Below the pieces are notes generated by a model, which worked only from the letters and a program-made list of their open reading frames with translations, searched no databases and had not been told where the DNA came from. Source: Ohtaekwangia sp036503775 (lineage in GTDB: Bacteria; Bacteroidota; Bacteroidia; Cytophagales; Cyclobacteriaceae). Taken from it: a stretch of 64,000 bases of DNA. Within the stretch, counting starts at the first letter, position 1. The number at the start of each line of letters is the position of its first letter. Location of the stretch: assembly GCA_036503775.1 (NCBI GenBank), contig DASXWH010000294.1:1-64000 (forward strand), read 5' to 3'. The position numbers and the translations under genes are program-made. Below are positions 42,605-51,420 of this stretch, one piece after another.

Positions 42605-44728
42605 TCATCGGGTGAAAGCCATTCCAACGCCACCATCCACATTTAAGGTATTGCCGGTGGATTTATTCAGCAGGCCACCCACAAGGGCAAAGCAGGCAAG
42701 AGCAATATCTTCCGGAAGAATAATTTCATTCAATAATGTACGCTTCGCATAGAATGCGGGCAGTTCTTCTACTTTAATACCATACGCTTTTGCTCTTCCT
42801 TCAGCCCAGCCGCTTGACCAGATCTTACTGTCGGCAATTACAGCATCGGGATTAATGGAGTTAACCCTGATCTTATCAGCACCAAGTTCGGCAGCATTCA
42901 ACCGGCTAAGGTGTAACTGTGCAGCTTTGGCCGAGCCATAGCCGGCATTGTTAGGTCCGGATACCAATGCATTCTTGCTGACAATATTGATCACGTCACC
43001 GCCCAATGCCTGCTTACGCATCACGGCAACTGCAGCCTGTGTAACCAGGAACTGTCCTTTCACCAAAACATCATATAAAACATCCCAGTCTTTTTCGGTA
43101 TGATCTTCCAACGGCTTGGAAATAGAAAGCCCGGCATTATTGACGATGATATCTACGCCACCAAAAGCAAGTGCAGCCACTTTCAAGGATGATTCGATCT
43201 GTGCAGCGTTAGTTACGTCAACGAGCGCAGCAGCATAGGCGTCTTTACCAAATTGTTTTTTAAATTCTTCCTCCGCTCCGGTAAGCCGGCTTTGATCATT
43301 GTCACTTAACACCACACAAGCTCCTTCTTCAGCAAATTTCTTTGCAATAGCTTTTCCGATGCCCCCTGCACTGCCGGTAATCAGCGCTACTTTTCCGGAA
43401 AGCGCTTTCGGTTTGGGCATGCGTTGAAGTTTAGCTTCTTCCAGTAACCAGTATTCAATATTAAAAGCCTCCTGACGCGGCAGAGATGTGTAGGATGAAA
43501 TGGCTTCAGCACCCTTCATCACGTTGATGGCATTGATGTAAAATTCAGCTGCAACACGAGCCGTCTGTTTGTCTTTCGCGAAGGTGAACATACCGATCCC
43601 CGGATACAGAATTACTACCGGGTTCGGATCACGCATGGCTGGACTGTTCGGATGTTTGCATTTCTCATAGTACTCGCTGTACATCTTCCGGTATTTCTCA
43701 AAAGAAGGTGTCAGCTTTTCTTTGACGGCCTTTACATCAGAAAGATTTTCATCAGCTTTTAATTCGAGTACCAATGGGCTGATCTTGGTTCTTAAAAAAT
43801 GATCCGGGCAACTGGTGCCCATCGGAGCCAGTACATCCAGGTCTTTTGAGTTTATAAATTCCAGTACGCGATCATCATCCGTAAAATGTCCCACCATGCG
43901 GGTGTAGCCTGAACAGAAACCACGGAGGATGGGTGCAAGAGATGCAGCCTGCTCCGAGCGTTTTTCTTTTGCCGGACTCGTTAATACATTTCCGCCAAAT
44001 ACAGGTCTGCGTTTGCCATAATTTTCTGAGAGGTATTCAGCGCAACGCTCAACTACTTCGAGTGTATTCATATAACTCTCATAGGAAGTGTCACCCCAGG
44101 TAAACAATCCATGTGATCCCAGCATGATGCCGCGGATGCCAGGGTTTTCGTCAAGGCATTGTTTTAGTTTCAATCCGAGATCAAAACCAGGACGTTGCCA
44201 CTCAACCCAGCCGATGGTTCCGTTGAAAAGCTCTTTGGTGATTTTCTTTCCGTCCTTAGCGGCAGCAATGGCAATGGCTGCATCGGGATGAAGGTGATCA
44301 ATGTGTTTGAAGGGAAGAAAACCATGAAGCGGTGTGTCAATCGAAGGTGCTTTCGAAGCGAGGTCATAAATACAATGATTGAAAAGTTCAACCATCTCAT
44401 CTTCGAACTCAATGCCACGATAAATATTTTTCAGCGCGCGCAGGCGGTCAACATATAAGGCTGCCAGTCCGCTGCGTTTCAATGTTCCGATATCACCACC
44501 GGAACCTTTTACCCACATTACTTCCGTTTCCTTTCCGGTGAGCGGATCTTTTGCCACAGCCTTACAGGAAGTATTGCCACCACCATAGTTTGTCAGGCGT
44601 AGGTCTGCCCCTAACAGGTTTGACCGGTAAATGAGCAGTTCAACTTCATCACCTGCTATCGCTGCTGCTTTCTGTTCATCCCACAGGTAACTAACGTGTT
44701 TGAATTTTGTTTGTGTGATCGCTGCCAT
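42605..44728 (-). CDS. rhaDE: Bifunctional rhamnulose-1-phosphate aldolase / short-chain dehydrogenase
   Basis: A 707-residue fusion. The class II aldolase half (1-410) has TNYGGGNTSCK, VKGSGGDIGT and the zinc His pairs (HGFLPFKHIDHLHPD, LGSHGLFTWG). The SDR half (430-707) has TGSAGGIGKAIA for NAD(P), NNAGLS and the Tyr-x3-Lys site YGSAKAA. It splits rhamnulose-1-phosphate into DHAP and L-lactaldehyde and processes the latter. Its length agrees with the family (about 700). It is second in the rha operon. Confidence 0.95.
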   Translation of the reverse strand: MAAITQTKFKHVSYLWDEQKAAAIAGDEVELLIYRSNLLGADLRLTNYGGGNTSCKAVAKDPLTGKETEVMWVKGSGGDIGTLKRSGLAALYVDRLRALKNIYRGIEFEDEMVELFNHCIYDLASKAPSIDTPLHGFLPFKHIDHLHPDAAIAIAAAKDGKKITKELFNGTIGWVEWQRPGFDLGLKLKQCLDENPGIRGIMLGSHGLFTWGDTSYESYMNTLEVVERCAEYLSENYGKRRPVFGGNVLTSPAKEKRSEQAASLAPILRGFCSGYTRMVGHFTDDDRVLEFINSKDLDVLAPMGTSCPDHFLRTKISPLVLELKADENLSDVKAVKEKLTPSFEKYRKMYSEYYEKCKHPNSPAMRDPNPVVILYPGIGMFTFAKDKQTARVAAEFYINAINVMKGAEAISSYTSLPRQEAFNIEYWLLEEAKLQRMPKPKALSGKVALITGSAGGIGKAIAKKFAEEGACVVLSDNDQSRLTGAEEEFKKQFGKDAYAAALVDVTNAAQIESSLKVAALAFGGVDIIVNNAGLSISKPLEDHTEKDWDVLYDVLVKGQFLVTQAAVAVMRKQALGGDVINIVSKNALVSGPNNAGYGSAKAAQLHLSRLNAAELGADKIRVNSINPDAVIADSKIWSSGWAEGRAKAYGIKVEELPAFYAKRTLLNEIILPEDIALACFALVGGLLNKSTGNTLNVDGGVGMAFTR

Positions 44729-44756
44729 ACGTTATAATCTTAGGTCTTTAGAATTT

Positions 44757-45815
44757 TTATTGCGGCAATGCATTTCCATACCCCACCAGGATCACCGATG
44801 CCAGTATAGTCAGAATGCCAAAGGTTATGGTAACAAGGGTTCTGCGTTGAACACCTTTCCATTCTTTTAAAAATATTCCCCACATGTTCGAGATCAAAAT
44901 GATAAAGGCCATGTGCAGTATCCAGGAGCTTGCTCCGTTTCCGAGTTTACTTTCACCCATACCGTAGAAAAAGAATTGCAGGAACCACGTAGTTCCAGCC
45001 AGGGCTGAAAAAGTGTAATTCGCAGTGAGAGGAGTTTGCTTGTTGGTATAATCACCAAACGTTTTATTCCGTGCATTCAGGATCATACACCAGATAAAGT
45101 TTGTTGTCAGTCCACCCCAGAGCAGAACAACGTAGGTAACATTATTCTGAAACAGGGGATTGAAACCCAAGCGCACCGCTTCCTCCGCCATGGGTTTTCC
45201 GGCTTCAATACCGAAGTTAAAACAGGAGCTGAGTATTCCCGATACTGTGGCAACAATAAGGCCCTTGGTCAGGTTAAATTCGGCAATGCTTTTTTTACGT
45301 TGTTCTTCCGGAAGATCTTTTTCTTTGAGGATACCGGCACGCCCGCAGATGGCAATGCCGACTAAACACACCAGTACACCCAGTAACACCATTTGCCCAC
45401 CTTCACTGGCGAGCATTTGTGAAAACGAGATTTTACCAGCCTTTGGAAAGTAGTTATAATAAAGAGTTGGGATCAGCGCACCAAATGCAGCGCAGTATCC
45501 TAAAATCACGGAGTTGCCAAGTGACATGCCGAGATATCGTACACCCAGACCGTAAGTAAGGCCTCCAATTCCCCAGAGCACGCCCATCAGATACGTGATA
45601 CCGATTATTGTGCCGTCTGTAGCACTGATAATTTCTGCAAACCCCGGAACCGTGAGCCACGCAGCTAATGGCGGAACGATGAGCCAGGAAAATAAACCGC
45701 CTACTATCCAGTAGCTTTCCCATGCCCAGCCCTTTACCTTTTTATAAGGAATGTAAAAGCTCCCGGAGGCAAACCCACCCAGGAAATGAAAGATGACTCC
45801 GAGAATAGCGCTCAT
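44757..45815 (-). CDS. rhaT: L-rhamnose/proton symporter RhaT
   Basis: A 352-residue transporter with ten membrane helices. The RhaT family signature includes FHFLGGFASGSFYIPYKKVKGWAWE at the start and GLGVRYLGMSLGNSVILG in helix 4. It brings L-rhamnose through the inner membrane. It is first in the rha operon. The 287-base gap to the divergent GH106 gene contains two copies of the rhamnose-locus operator motif. Confidence 0.94.
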   Translation of the reverse strand: MSAILGVIFHFLGGFASGSFYIPYKKVKGWAWESYWIVGGLFSWLIVPPLAAWLTVPGFAEIISATDGTIIGITYLMGVLWGIGGLTYGLGVRYLGMSLGNSVILGYCAAFGALIPTLYYNYFPKAGKISFSQMLASEGGQMVLLGVLVCLVGIAICGRAGILKEKDLPEEQRKKSIAEFNLTKGLIVATVSGILSSCFNFGIEAGKPMAEEAVRLGFNPLFQNNVTYVVLLWGGLTTNFIWCMILNARNKTFGDYTNKQTPLTANYTFSALAGTTWFLQFFFYGMGESKLGNGASSWILHMAFIILISNMWGIFLKEWKGVQRRTLVTITFGILTILASVILVGYGNALPQ

Positions 45816-45875
45816 GTATGAAGTTTAGTCCGATGGTTCTTTTCGGTAACAATTTTAATAATCATCACAGGCTTG

Positions 45876-45894
45876 CCTGTCATGTACTGTCATG
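45876..45894 (-). promoter_or_regulatory. Operator motif upstream of rhaT
   Basis: CCTGTCATGTACTGTCATG contains TCATGTACTGTC, identical over 12 bases to the site at 56287-56298. It has CTGTCATG-like blocks in direct repeat. It is 61 bases from the rhaT start codon. It is a proposed site for the GntR-type regulator encoded at 58528. Confidence 0.6.
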
Positions 45895-45940
45895 CTTATA
45901 CAAAGTTTTTTAAAGGTGCTAAAAACACGTATAATTAACT

Positions 45941-45958
45941 GGATAGTACAGGACAGAT
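45941..45958 (+). promoter_or_regulatory. Operator motif upstream of the GH106 gene
   Basis: GGATAGTACAGGACAGAT contains GTACAGGACAG, an 11-base match to the site before gntR. It lies 145 bases ahead of the GH106 start, between it and rhaT. Confidence 0.65.
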
Positions 45959-46102
45959 TTTGGGGTTTTCAGTGGATATTTTTAAGCGCGGTATCAGGTG
46001 AAGCTGGCCGGTGTTTTTGATGATGGCCTTTATTCTTTTAGCCTTTGAAGGCGTGATTTTAAACTTCAAGATTCTCCAAATCTTCCGGATCTAAATAGTA
46101 AT

Positions 46103-48994
46103 ATGAAAAATACGCTACCCGAAATCTTTTGTATCCTTTTATTCCTGACAACCTCCTGCCAGCAGACAACATTTCAAAAACCGGAGTGGCCGGTTGTTGC
46201 GCGCGAAACAAAACCGTGGTCACGCTGGTGGTGGCATGGCAGTTCCGTTACGAAAGAGGGTATTACTGCCGAGATGGAAGCTTACAAAAAAGCAGGGCTT
46301 GGCGGACTGGAGATCACACCCATCTATGGTGTATTTGGTGATGAAAAGAATTTCGTTGACTATCTCTCTCCTCAATGGATGGAATTATTTCTGCACACGC
46401 TTCGTGAAGCGGAGCGCCTGGATATGGGAATAGATATGGCCACCGGAACGGGTTGGCCGTTCGGTGGTCCGTGGGTAAGTGATGCCGATGCCTGTAAGGC
46501 TATCGAGTATAAAATTTATGAGGTGAAAGCAGGGGAGTCCATAAAAGAGAAAATTGAATTTATTCAGCAGCCTTTTCTTCGGGCGGTTGGAAATTCGATC
46601 TATGAAGGGAAGGATCCGGCTACAGCCGTGATGCGTGTTGATCCAAAAAAGATTGACATTAATAGACTGTCTCAACCTGTTCACACAAATAAAAATCTAC
46701 AGGACCTGGCACTTGATCAGGTAAAGTTTGAAAGATCATTAACCCTCCGGGCACTGCGCGCTTATAATGAAACCGGTGAGGTTGTTGAATTGATGGATAA
46801 GATCACCGATGGAAAGTTGAACTGGACAGCACCGCAGGGAACCTGGAAAGTATATGCTGTATTTGAAGGCTCCCATGGGAAGATGGTTGAACGTGCAGGG
46901 CCGGGTGGCGAAGGAAATGTAATTGATCACTTTTCATCTACAGCATTGAAAAATTACCTGTCACGGTTTGACAGCGCGATGGCCAAAGAGGACATACGAT
47001 CGTTGCGCGCATTCTTTAATGATTCTTATGAAGTGGATGATGCCCGCGGTGCAGCAGATTGGACACCCGATCTCTTTGCTGCATTTAAAGAGAAGCAAGG
47101 TTATGATCTGCGTGATTACATTCCGAACTGGCTGGGGAAAGGAAGCGATACTGAAATGAATGAACGCGTGCTTTCGGATTACCGTGAGACGGTATCGGAA
47201 CTTGTACTCAATAATTTCACGCTACCCTGGAAATCCTGGGCGCATGAAAAGGATGCGATCATCCGCAATCAGGCGCATGGATCACCATCAAATATTCTGG
47301 ATCTGTATGCTGCTGTTGATATCCCTGAAATAGAAGGAACAGAGTCATTGCGGATAAAGATGGCATCTTCTGCGGGTAATGTAACGGGGAAGAAACTGGT
47401 GTCTTCTGAGTCAGCAACCTGGCTGGATGAACATTTTCAATCCAATCTCGGAGATGTTAAAGGTGCAGTCGATTTATTTTTTCTGAATGGAGTCAATCAT
47501 ATTTTTTATCACGGCACGTGTTACTCACCGGCAGAAGAACCGTGGCCGGGAAGATTATTTTATGCTGCCGTACATTTGAATCCACGCAATTCCCTGTGGC
47601 CTGATTTTGATGCACTGAACATGTATGTCACCCGATGCCAGTCGCTACTTCAGCAATCACACCCTGACAATGATGTGCTGTTATATTTTCCTATCTACGA
47701 CCGCTTTGCTGTTCACAGTGAAGAGATGATTGAACACTTCGATGGTATAGGTAAACAGTTTGAGGGCACATCATTCCGTAAAGGAGCCGAGACCATGCAT
47801 AAACAGGGATATACCTTTGATTTTATTTCCGACAAACAAATCGGTAATCTCTCCTGGAGTAACAACAGACTTTTCACGGAAGGAAAGAGTCAGTATAAAA
47901 CACTTGTTATTCCGCATTGCCGGTACATACCGGTGAAAACCCTGGAGAAGATTTCAGCGCTTGCACAGGAAGGAGCTACGATCATTTTTTATGAAGGCCT
48001 TCCGGAATCTTTTTCAGGCATGGATGGATCCAGGAACAAGGAAAAATTCAGCGCTATGGTAAAGGGTTTTTCCGGTAATGGTGAAGGTGGTGGAGTTCGT
48101 AATGGAAAAGTAATAATTATGGATAACCTCAGGGAGGCCTTATCAACGGCAGGTGTTGAGCCGGAATCTATGGTGCGTGACAGTCTGCAGTATATCCGGA
48201 AAATTACAGACGATCATGTTATTCAATATTTTATTTCAAACACTTCGTCCAGGTCATTTGATGGTTGGATAATGTTAAAGAAACACGGTCACGGGGCAGT
48301 ACTCCTCGATCCGATGACAAGCGAGATTGGCAAAGCCCATGTAAAAGAATATAGCGACTCTACTGCGGTATATGTTCAGCTTCAACCGGCTCAAAGTGTA
48401 TTTATAAACCTGTATGATGACGATGTTGAGACGGATGAGTTTACGTACTACCGGTTTACCGGTGATTCCGTTTCGTTTAATGGCACCTGGAATATTTCGT
48501 TTACCGCTGGTGGTCCGGTTCTTCCTGAAGTTGTTACTACTGATTCATTATGCTCGTGGACTAAATTCAAAGGTGAGGGATATGAAACATTTTCCGGAAC
48601 AGCTGCCTATCGAATTGAATTTGACAAACCCGTCAGGCAAGCTGAATCCTGGTTGCTCGATCTGGGGAATGTACATGAAAGTGCTGAAGTGAGTCTCAAT
48701 GGAAAATTGCTCGGAAAATTAATCGGCCCCGTGTATCAGTTGCAGATCGATCCGAGGAGTCTGCTGGACAAGAATACCCTGGTGATAAAAGTGTCTAACC
48801 TAATGGCGAATCGCATCATTGACCTCGACAAACGGAATGTACTATGGAAGAAGTTCTATAATATAAATTTCCCTGCACGGAAAGCAGAGAACAGGGTGAA
48901 TGGGTTATTCAACGCTTCACAATGGAGGCCAGAAGAATCGGGCCTTATCGGACCTGTCCGGTTAAAAGCCCTGGAAACCAAAATTATGGAATGA
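46103..48994 (+). CDS. Alpha-L-rhamnosidase, GH106 family
   Basis: A 963-residue lipoprotein (MKNTLPEIFCILLFLTTSC). The GH106 N-terminal signature runs from about residue 30: WSRWWWHGSSVTKEGI and then AGLGGLEITPIYG. Later segments FFNDSYEVDDARGAADWTP, HGSPSNILDLYAAVDIPE and FFLNGVNHIFYHGTCYSP belong to the barrel with its acidic catalytic residues. A C-terminal jelly-roll (about 800-950) follows. GH106 enzymes release L-rhamnose from pectin side chains and rhamnogalacturonan. The enzyme is likely surface- or periplasm-anchored and feeds the divergent rha operon. Confidence 0.94.
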   Translation: MKNTLPEIFCILLFLTTSCQQTTFQKPEWPVVARETKPWSRWWWHGSSVTKEGITAEMEAYKKAGLGGLEITPIYGVFGDEKNFVDYLSPQWMELFLHTLREAERLDMGIDMATGTGWPFGGPWVSDADACKAIEYKIYEVKAGESIKEKIEFIQQPFLRAVGNSIYEGKDPATAVMRVDPKKIDINRLSQPVHTNKNLQDLALDQVKFERSLTLRALRAYNETGEVVELMDKITDGKLNWTAPQGTWKVYAVFEGSHGKMVERAGPGGEGNVIDHFSSTALKNYLSRFDSAMAKEDIRSLRAFFNDSYEVDDARGAADWTPDLFAAFKEKQGYDLRDYIPNWLGKGSDTEMNERVLSDYRETVSELVLNNFTLPWKSWAHEKDAIIRNQAHGSPSNILDLYAAVDIPEIEGTESLRIKMASSAGNVTGKKLVSSESATWLDEHFQSNLGDVKGAVDLFFLNGVNHIFYHGTCYSPAEEPWPGRLFYAAVHLNPRNSLWPDFDALNMYVTRCQSLLQQSHPDNDVLLYFPIYDRFAVHSEEMIEHFDGIGKQFEGTSFRKGAETMHKQGYTFDFISDKQIGNLSWSNNRLFTEGKSQYKTLVIPHCRYIPVKTLEKISALAQEGATIIFYEGLPESFSGMDGSRNKEKFSAMVKGFSGNGEGGGVRNGKVIIMDNLREALSTAGVEPESMVRDSLQYIRKITDDHVIQYFISNTSSRSFDGWIMLKKHGHGAVLLDPMTSEIGKAHVKEYSDSTAVYVQLQPAQSVFINLYDDDVETDEFTYYRFTGDSVSFNGTWNISFTAGGPVLPEVVTTDSLCSWTKFKGEGYETFSGTAAYRIEFDKPVRQAESWLLDLGNVHESAEVSLNGKLLGKLIGPVYQLQIDPRSLLDKNTLVIKVSNLMANRIIDLDKRNVLWKKFYNINFPARKAENRVNGLFNASQWRPEESGLIGPVRLKALETKIME

Positions 48995-48996
48995 AC

Positions 48997-49014
48997 GGGA
49001 TAGTGCAGGATAGT
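48997..49014. promoter_or_regulatory. Operator-like motif in convergent gap after GH106
   Basis: GGGATAGTGCAGGATAGT begins 3 bases after the GH106 stop. It differs at few positions from the site before GH106. It lies between two convergent genes, where no promoter would be expected. It may be chance or regulate an antisense or readthrough transcript. Confidence 0.35.
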
Positions 49015-49102
49015 TTGGGCCGATACACTTGGTATTTTGTTACTACTAAGTTTGGTTTGCAGTGTTTCCGCTGCTGAAATTTTAACAGGGTTAATTTGGA
49101 AG

Positions 49103-49133
49103 AAGGTCGCCTGAACAGGCGACCTTTCTTTTT
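49103..49133 (+). terminator. Terminator of the GH106 gene
   Basis: AAGGTCGCCTG-AA-CAGGCGACCTT forms an 11-bp perfect stem with a 2-base loop followed by TCTTTTTT. It is a strong intrinsic terminator on the plus strand. Confidence 0.9.
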
Positions 49134-49164
49134 TACCGGATACAGAATCCAAAACCTGATCTCC

Positions 49165-49204
49165 CGTAAAAAAATAAAAGGGTCAACATTTATGTTGACC
49201 CTTT
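49165..49204 (-). terminator. Terminator of the susCD operon
   Basis: AAAGGGTCAACAT and ATGTTGACCCTTT form a 13-bp stem. On the minus strand it is followed by a T-rich run (complement of AAAAAATAAAA). It ends the susC-susD transcript just after the susD stop at 49226. Confidence 0.9.
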
Positions 49205-49225
49205 AGTTTGATTTACAGGTTGAGA

Positions 49226-51403
49226 TTAATATCCCGGATTCTGATAGGCAGCTCTTGCTGCAGCATCCAGCAGTATACCTTTTTCATCGGTTAACAGATT
49301 CAGATATGCAGCAGGCCAGGGGCGGAATGTGTGATGCGCCTTGTATTGACCTTTCCCTTTTCCATTTCCATCCTGTCCGTTTCCATTGGCGGTATTAAAT
49401 GCAACAGGCCAGAGACCGGTTTTATCAGAAGCCATCTGGTTGAGGTGAGAAACACGATCGAAAAGAATGCCGGCATTGTGAAGATCTTCCCAGGCAATTC
49501 CCTCAGACAAGAACTCGCGTGCTTTTTCATTATAGATAAAGTGGATGAACATGTCTTCTTTGGATGATACCGTAGCAATGTATTTTTCGGCATTGGCTTC
49601 CGGAGTGCCGGGCGTGAAATGATTTTCGGTAACGGTAATGGCAGCATATCCATCCGAAGCTACAGCGTAGGGTGAGATCCTTTCGGGTGCCGTTAAGATG
49701 CTGGCCTGAGGTTCCCACTCCACGATACTCGGCCGGGTTTCTCCGGGTTTATACGATGCACGTTTGCGCAGTACATTGATGTCGGTAATTGCTGAGGCAT
49801 AATCTCCTTTGCGTCCGTAAGCTTCAGCACGGATGAGATACGTTTCAGCGAGTCGCATAAGGATAGCATCACGTGTTCCTGCCTCACTATCATAATTGGC
49901 TTCATCACTGCTGCCACCACGCATCGGATCAACCCATTTCCGGGAAGAGAGGTAAGGTGCAGTACGGCCTGCAGCAAGTCCCATATTTGATCCGTCATAG
50001 AAGAGCCTGTAATAATATCTGCCGGTTTTTGCAGATACCAGCCAGCGTACCATAAACTGATAAGGCTGACCTAATATAGTTGCTGAATCAAGCGCTTCTT
50101 CTCTCTGGTTCTCAATATAAGTAAGCGCACGCTTGTTGATCTTTACACGTCTTTCCCAATCGTTCGGATCAGCGGTAGTAGGATCCAGGCCAACCGTAGG
50201 TTCACCGGCAGGTTTGTTCGCATTCCACCATGCACCACTGGCAGGCGTCCAGCGAAATGAATTTGAGGTAGTTGGTGGCATATTGCCAATGTATTCCGTT
50301 ATAAACGTTTTGTAGTAACGGGAATCATTCATCTTGTCTCTGAAATTATCATACGCCCAGTCTGTTGGTTTATAACTTCCAAAGGGCCGGCCATAAGCCA
50401 TTACGCGGGTTACTCCGGTGGCATCGGTATAATTTCCGGTGTGATAATTAACCGAGCGATTACCAAAGCGGCCATTCAGCGTGGTGTTGACTTCAAATTG
50501 TGCTGCCCAGAGAATTTCAGAATGAGGATTGGTTTGTGAGCGCGGATCAAACAATGTCCAGTAGTCTGGTGCGAGGGCTCCAGCGGCATTGATAACTTCC
50601 GTAGCAATGCTGATGCATGAATCCAGATCGGTAGAGACATTTCCTTTGTAAAGCATGGCAAGATGCTGTTCGCTGTGATTTTCAAAATCAGCAGCCTGCG
50701 CCCGATTCAGATATAGCTTGGCCAGAAAATGACCCGCTGCAAGTTTGGTGGCACGACCGCGTTCAGGTTGCGACACCGGCAGTAACTGGTAAGCTTCGTG
50801 CAGATCACCGATCAGCTGATCATAGATTTCTTCCAGCGATGCTTTGGGATAATAATAGACTCCGGGATCTTCACGGTTGGCCGTGAGTAACAAGGGCACA
50901 CCGCCAAGCTGATTCGAGATCAGATAATAGGCCCATGCCCGCAGGAACAGAATTTCTCCTCTGCGTGTATTCGTCAGGGTCTGATCACTTGCAAATTTAC
51001 CTGGCTTGATGGTCTCCAGTATATCGAGCGCGATGTTGCAATTGTTGATGGCAGGATAGGCTCCCAGTGGTGCAAAGTCATTATTGTTTTTTGCACCAAG
51101 CAGGTTGTTGACATTACCGGCTATGGTACTGACATCTGTTCCGTAGCCGCTGCTGTTGTAGCGCGCCATATCAATATTAGAGGTCATGTAGGCATCCGTC
51201 TCCGGCTCAATGAGACGTGTACCCACAGCATCCCATTCATGTTTCGAGCGCGAAAACACATATATCCCGTTGATTAAACTTTCCAGTCCGGCATCGGTAT
51301 TATAGTATTCCTGTGTAAAACGCGTTACGGCTTTTTCGTCCAGAAAATCTTTGCATGAACCCATCAACACAAAGACTACGAGTAGTATTAGTAATTTTTT
51401 CAT
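49226..51403 (-). CDS. SusD/RagB-family surface glycan-binding lipoprotein
   Basis: A 725-residue lipoprotein (MKKLLILLVVFVLMGSC). SusD-type features are the N-terminal DFLDEKAVTRFTQEYY, the TPR helices (RRGEILFLRAWAYYLI and GRATKLAAGHFLAKLYLNRAQ), and the C-terminal LRLAET-like part AILMRLAETYLIRAEAYGRKGDY. It caps the SusC channel at the cell surface and binds the oligosaccharide. It is longer than typical members (about 500-600) because of extra segments between about residues 330 and 480. It follows susC after 17 bases. Confidence 0.95.
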   Translation of the reverse strand: MKKLLILLVVFVLMGSCKDFLDEKAVTRFTQEYYNTDAGLESLINGIYVFSRSKHEWDAVGTRLIEPETDAYMTSNIDMARYNSSGYGTDVSTIAGNVNNLLGAKNNNDFAPLGAYPAINNCNIALDILETIKPGKFASDQTLTNTRRGEILFLRAWAYYLISNQLGGVPLLLTANREDPGVYYYPKASLEEIYDQLIGDLHEAYQLLPVSQPERGRATKLAAGHFLAKLYLNRAQAADFENHSEQHLAMLYKGNVSTDLDSCISIATEVINAAGALAPDYWTLFDPRSQTNPHSEILWAAQFEVNTTLNGRFGNRSVNYHTGNYTDATGVTRVMAYGRPFGSYKPTDWAYDNFRDKMNDSRYYKTFITEYIGNMPPTTSNSFRWTPASGAWWNANKPAGEPTVGLDPTTADPNDWERRVKINKRALTYIENQREEALDSATILGQPYQFMVRWLVSAKTGRYYYRLFYDGSNMGLAAGRTAPYLSSRKWVDPMRGGSSDEANYDSEAGTRDAILMRLAETYLIRAEAYGRKGDYASAITDINVLRKRASYKPGETRPSIVEWEPQASILTAPERISPYAVASDGYAAITVTENHFTPGTPEANAEKYIATVSSKEDMFIHFIYNEKAREFLSEGIAWEDLHNAGILFDRVSHLNQMASDKTGLWPVAFNTANGNGQDGNGKGKGQYKAHHTFRPWPAAYLNLLTDEKGILLDAAARAAYQNPGY

Positions 51404-51420
51404 GTTCTTAATTTTTAAGG

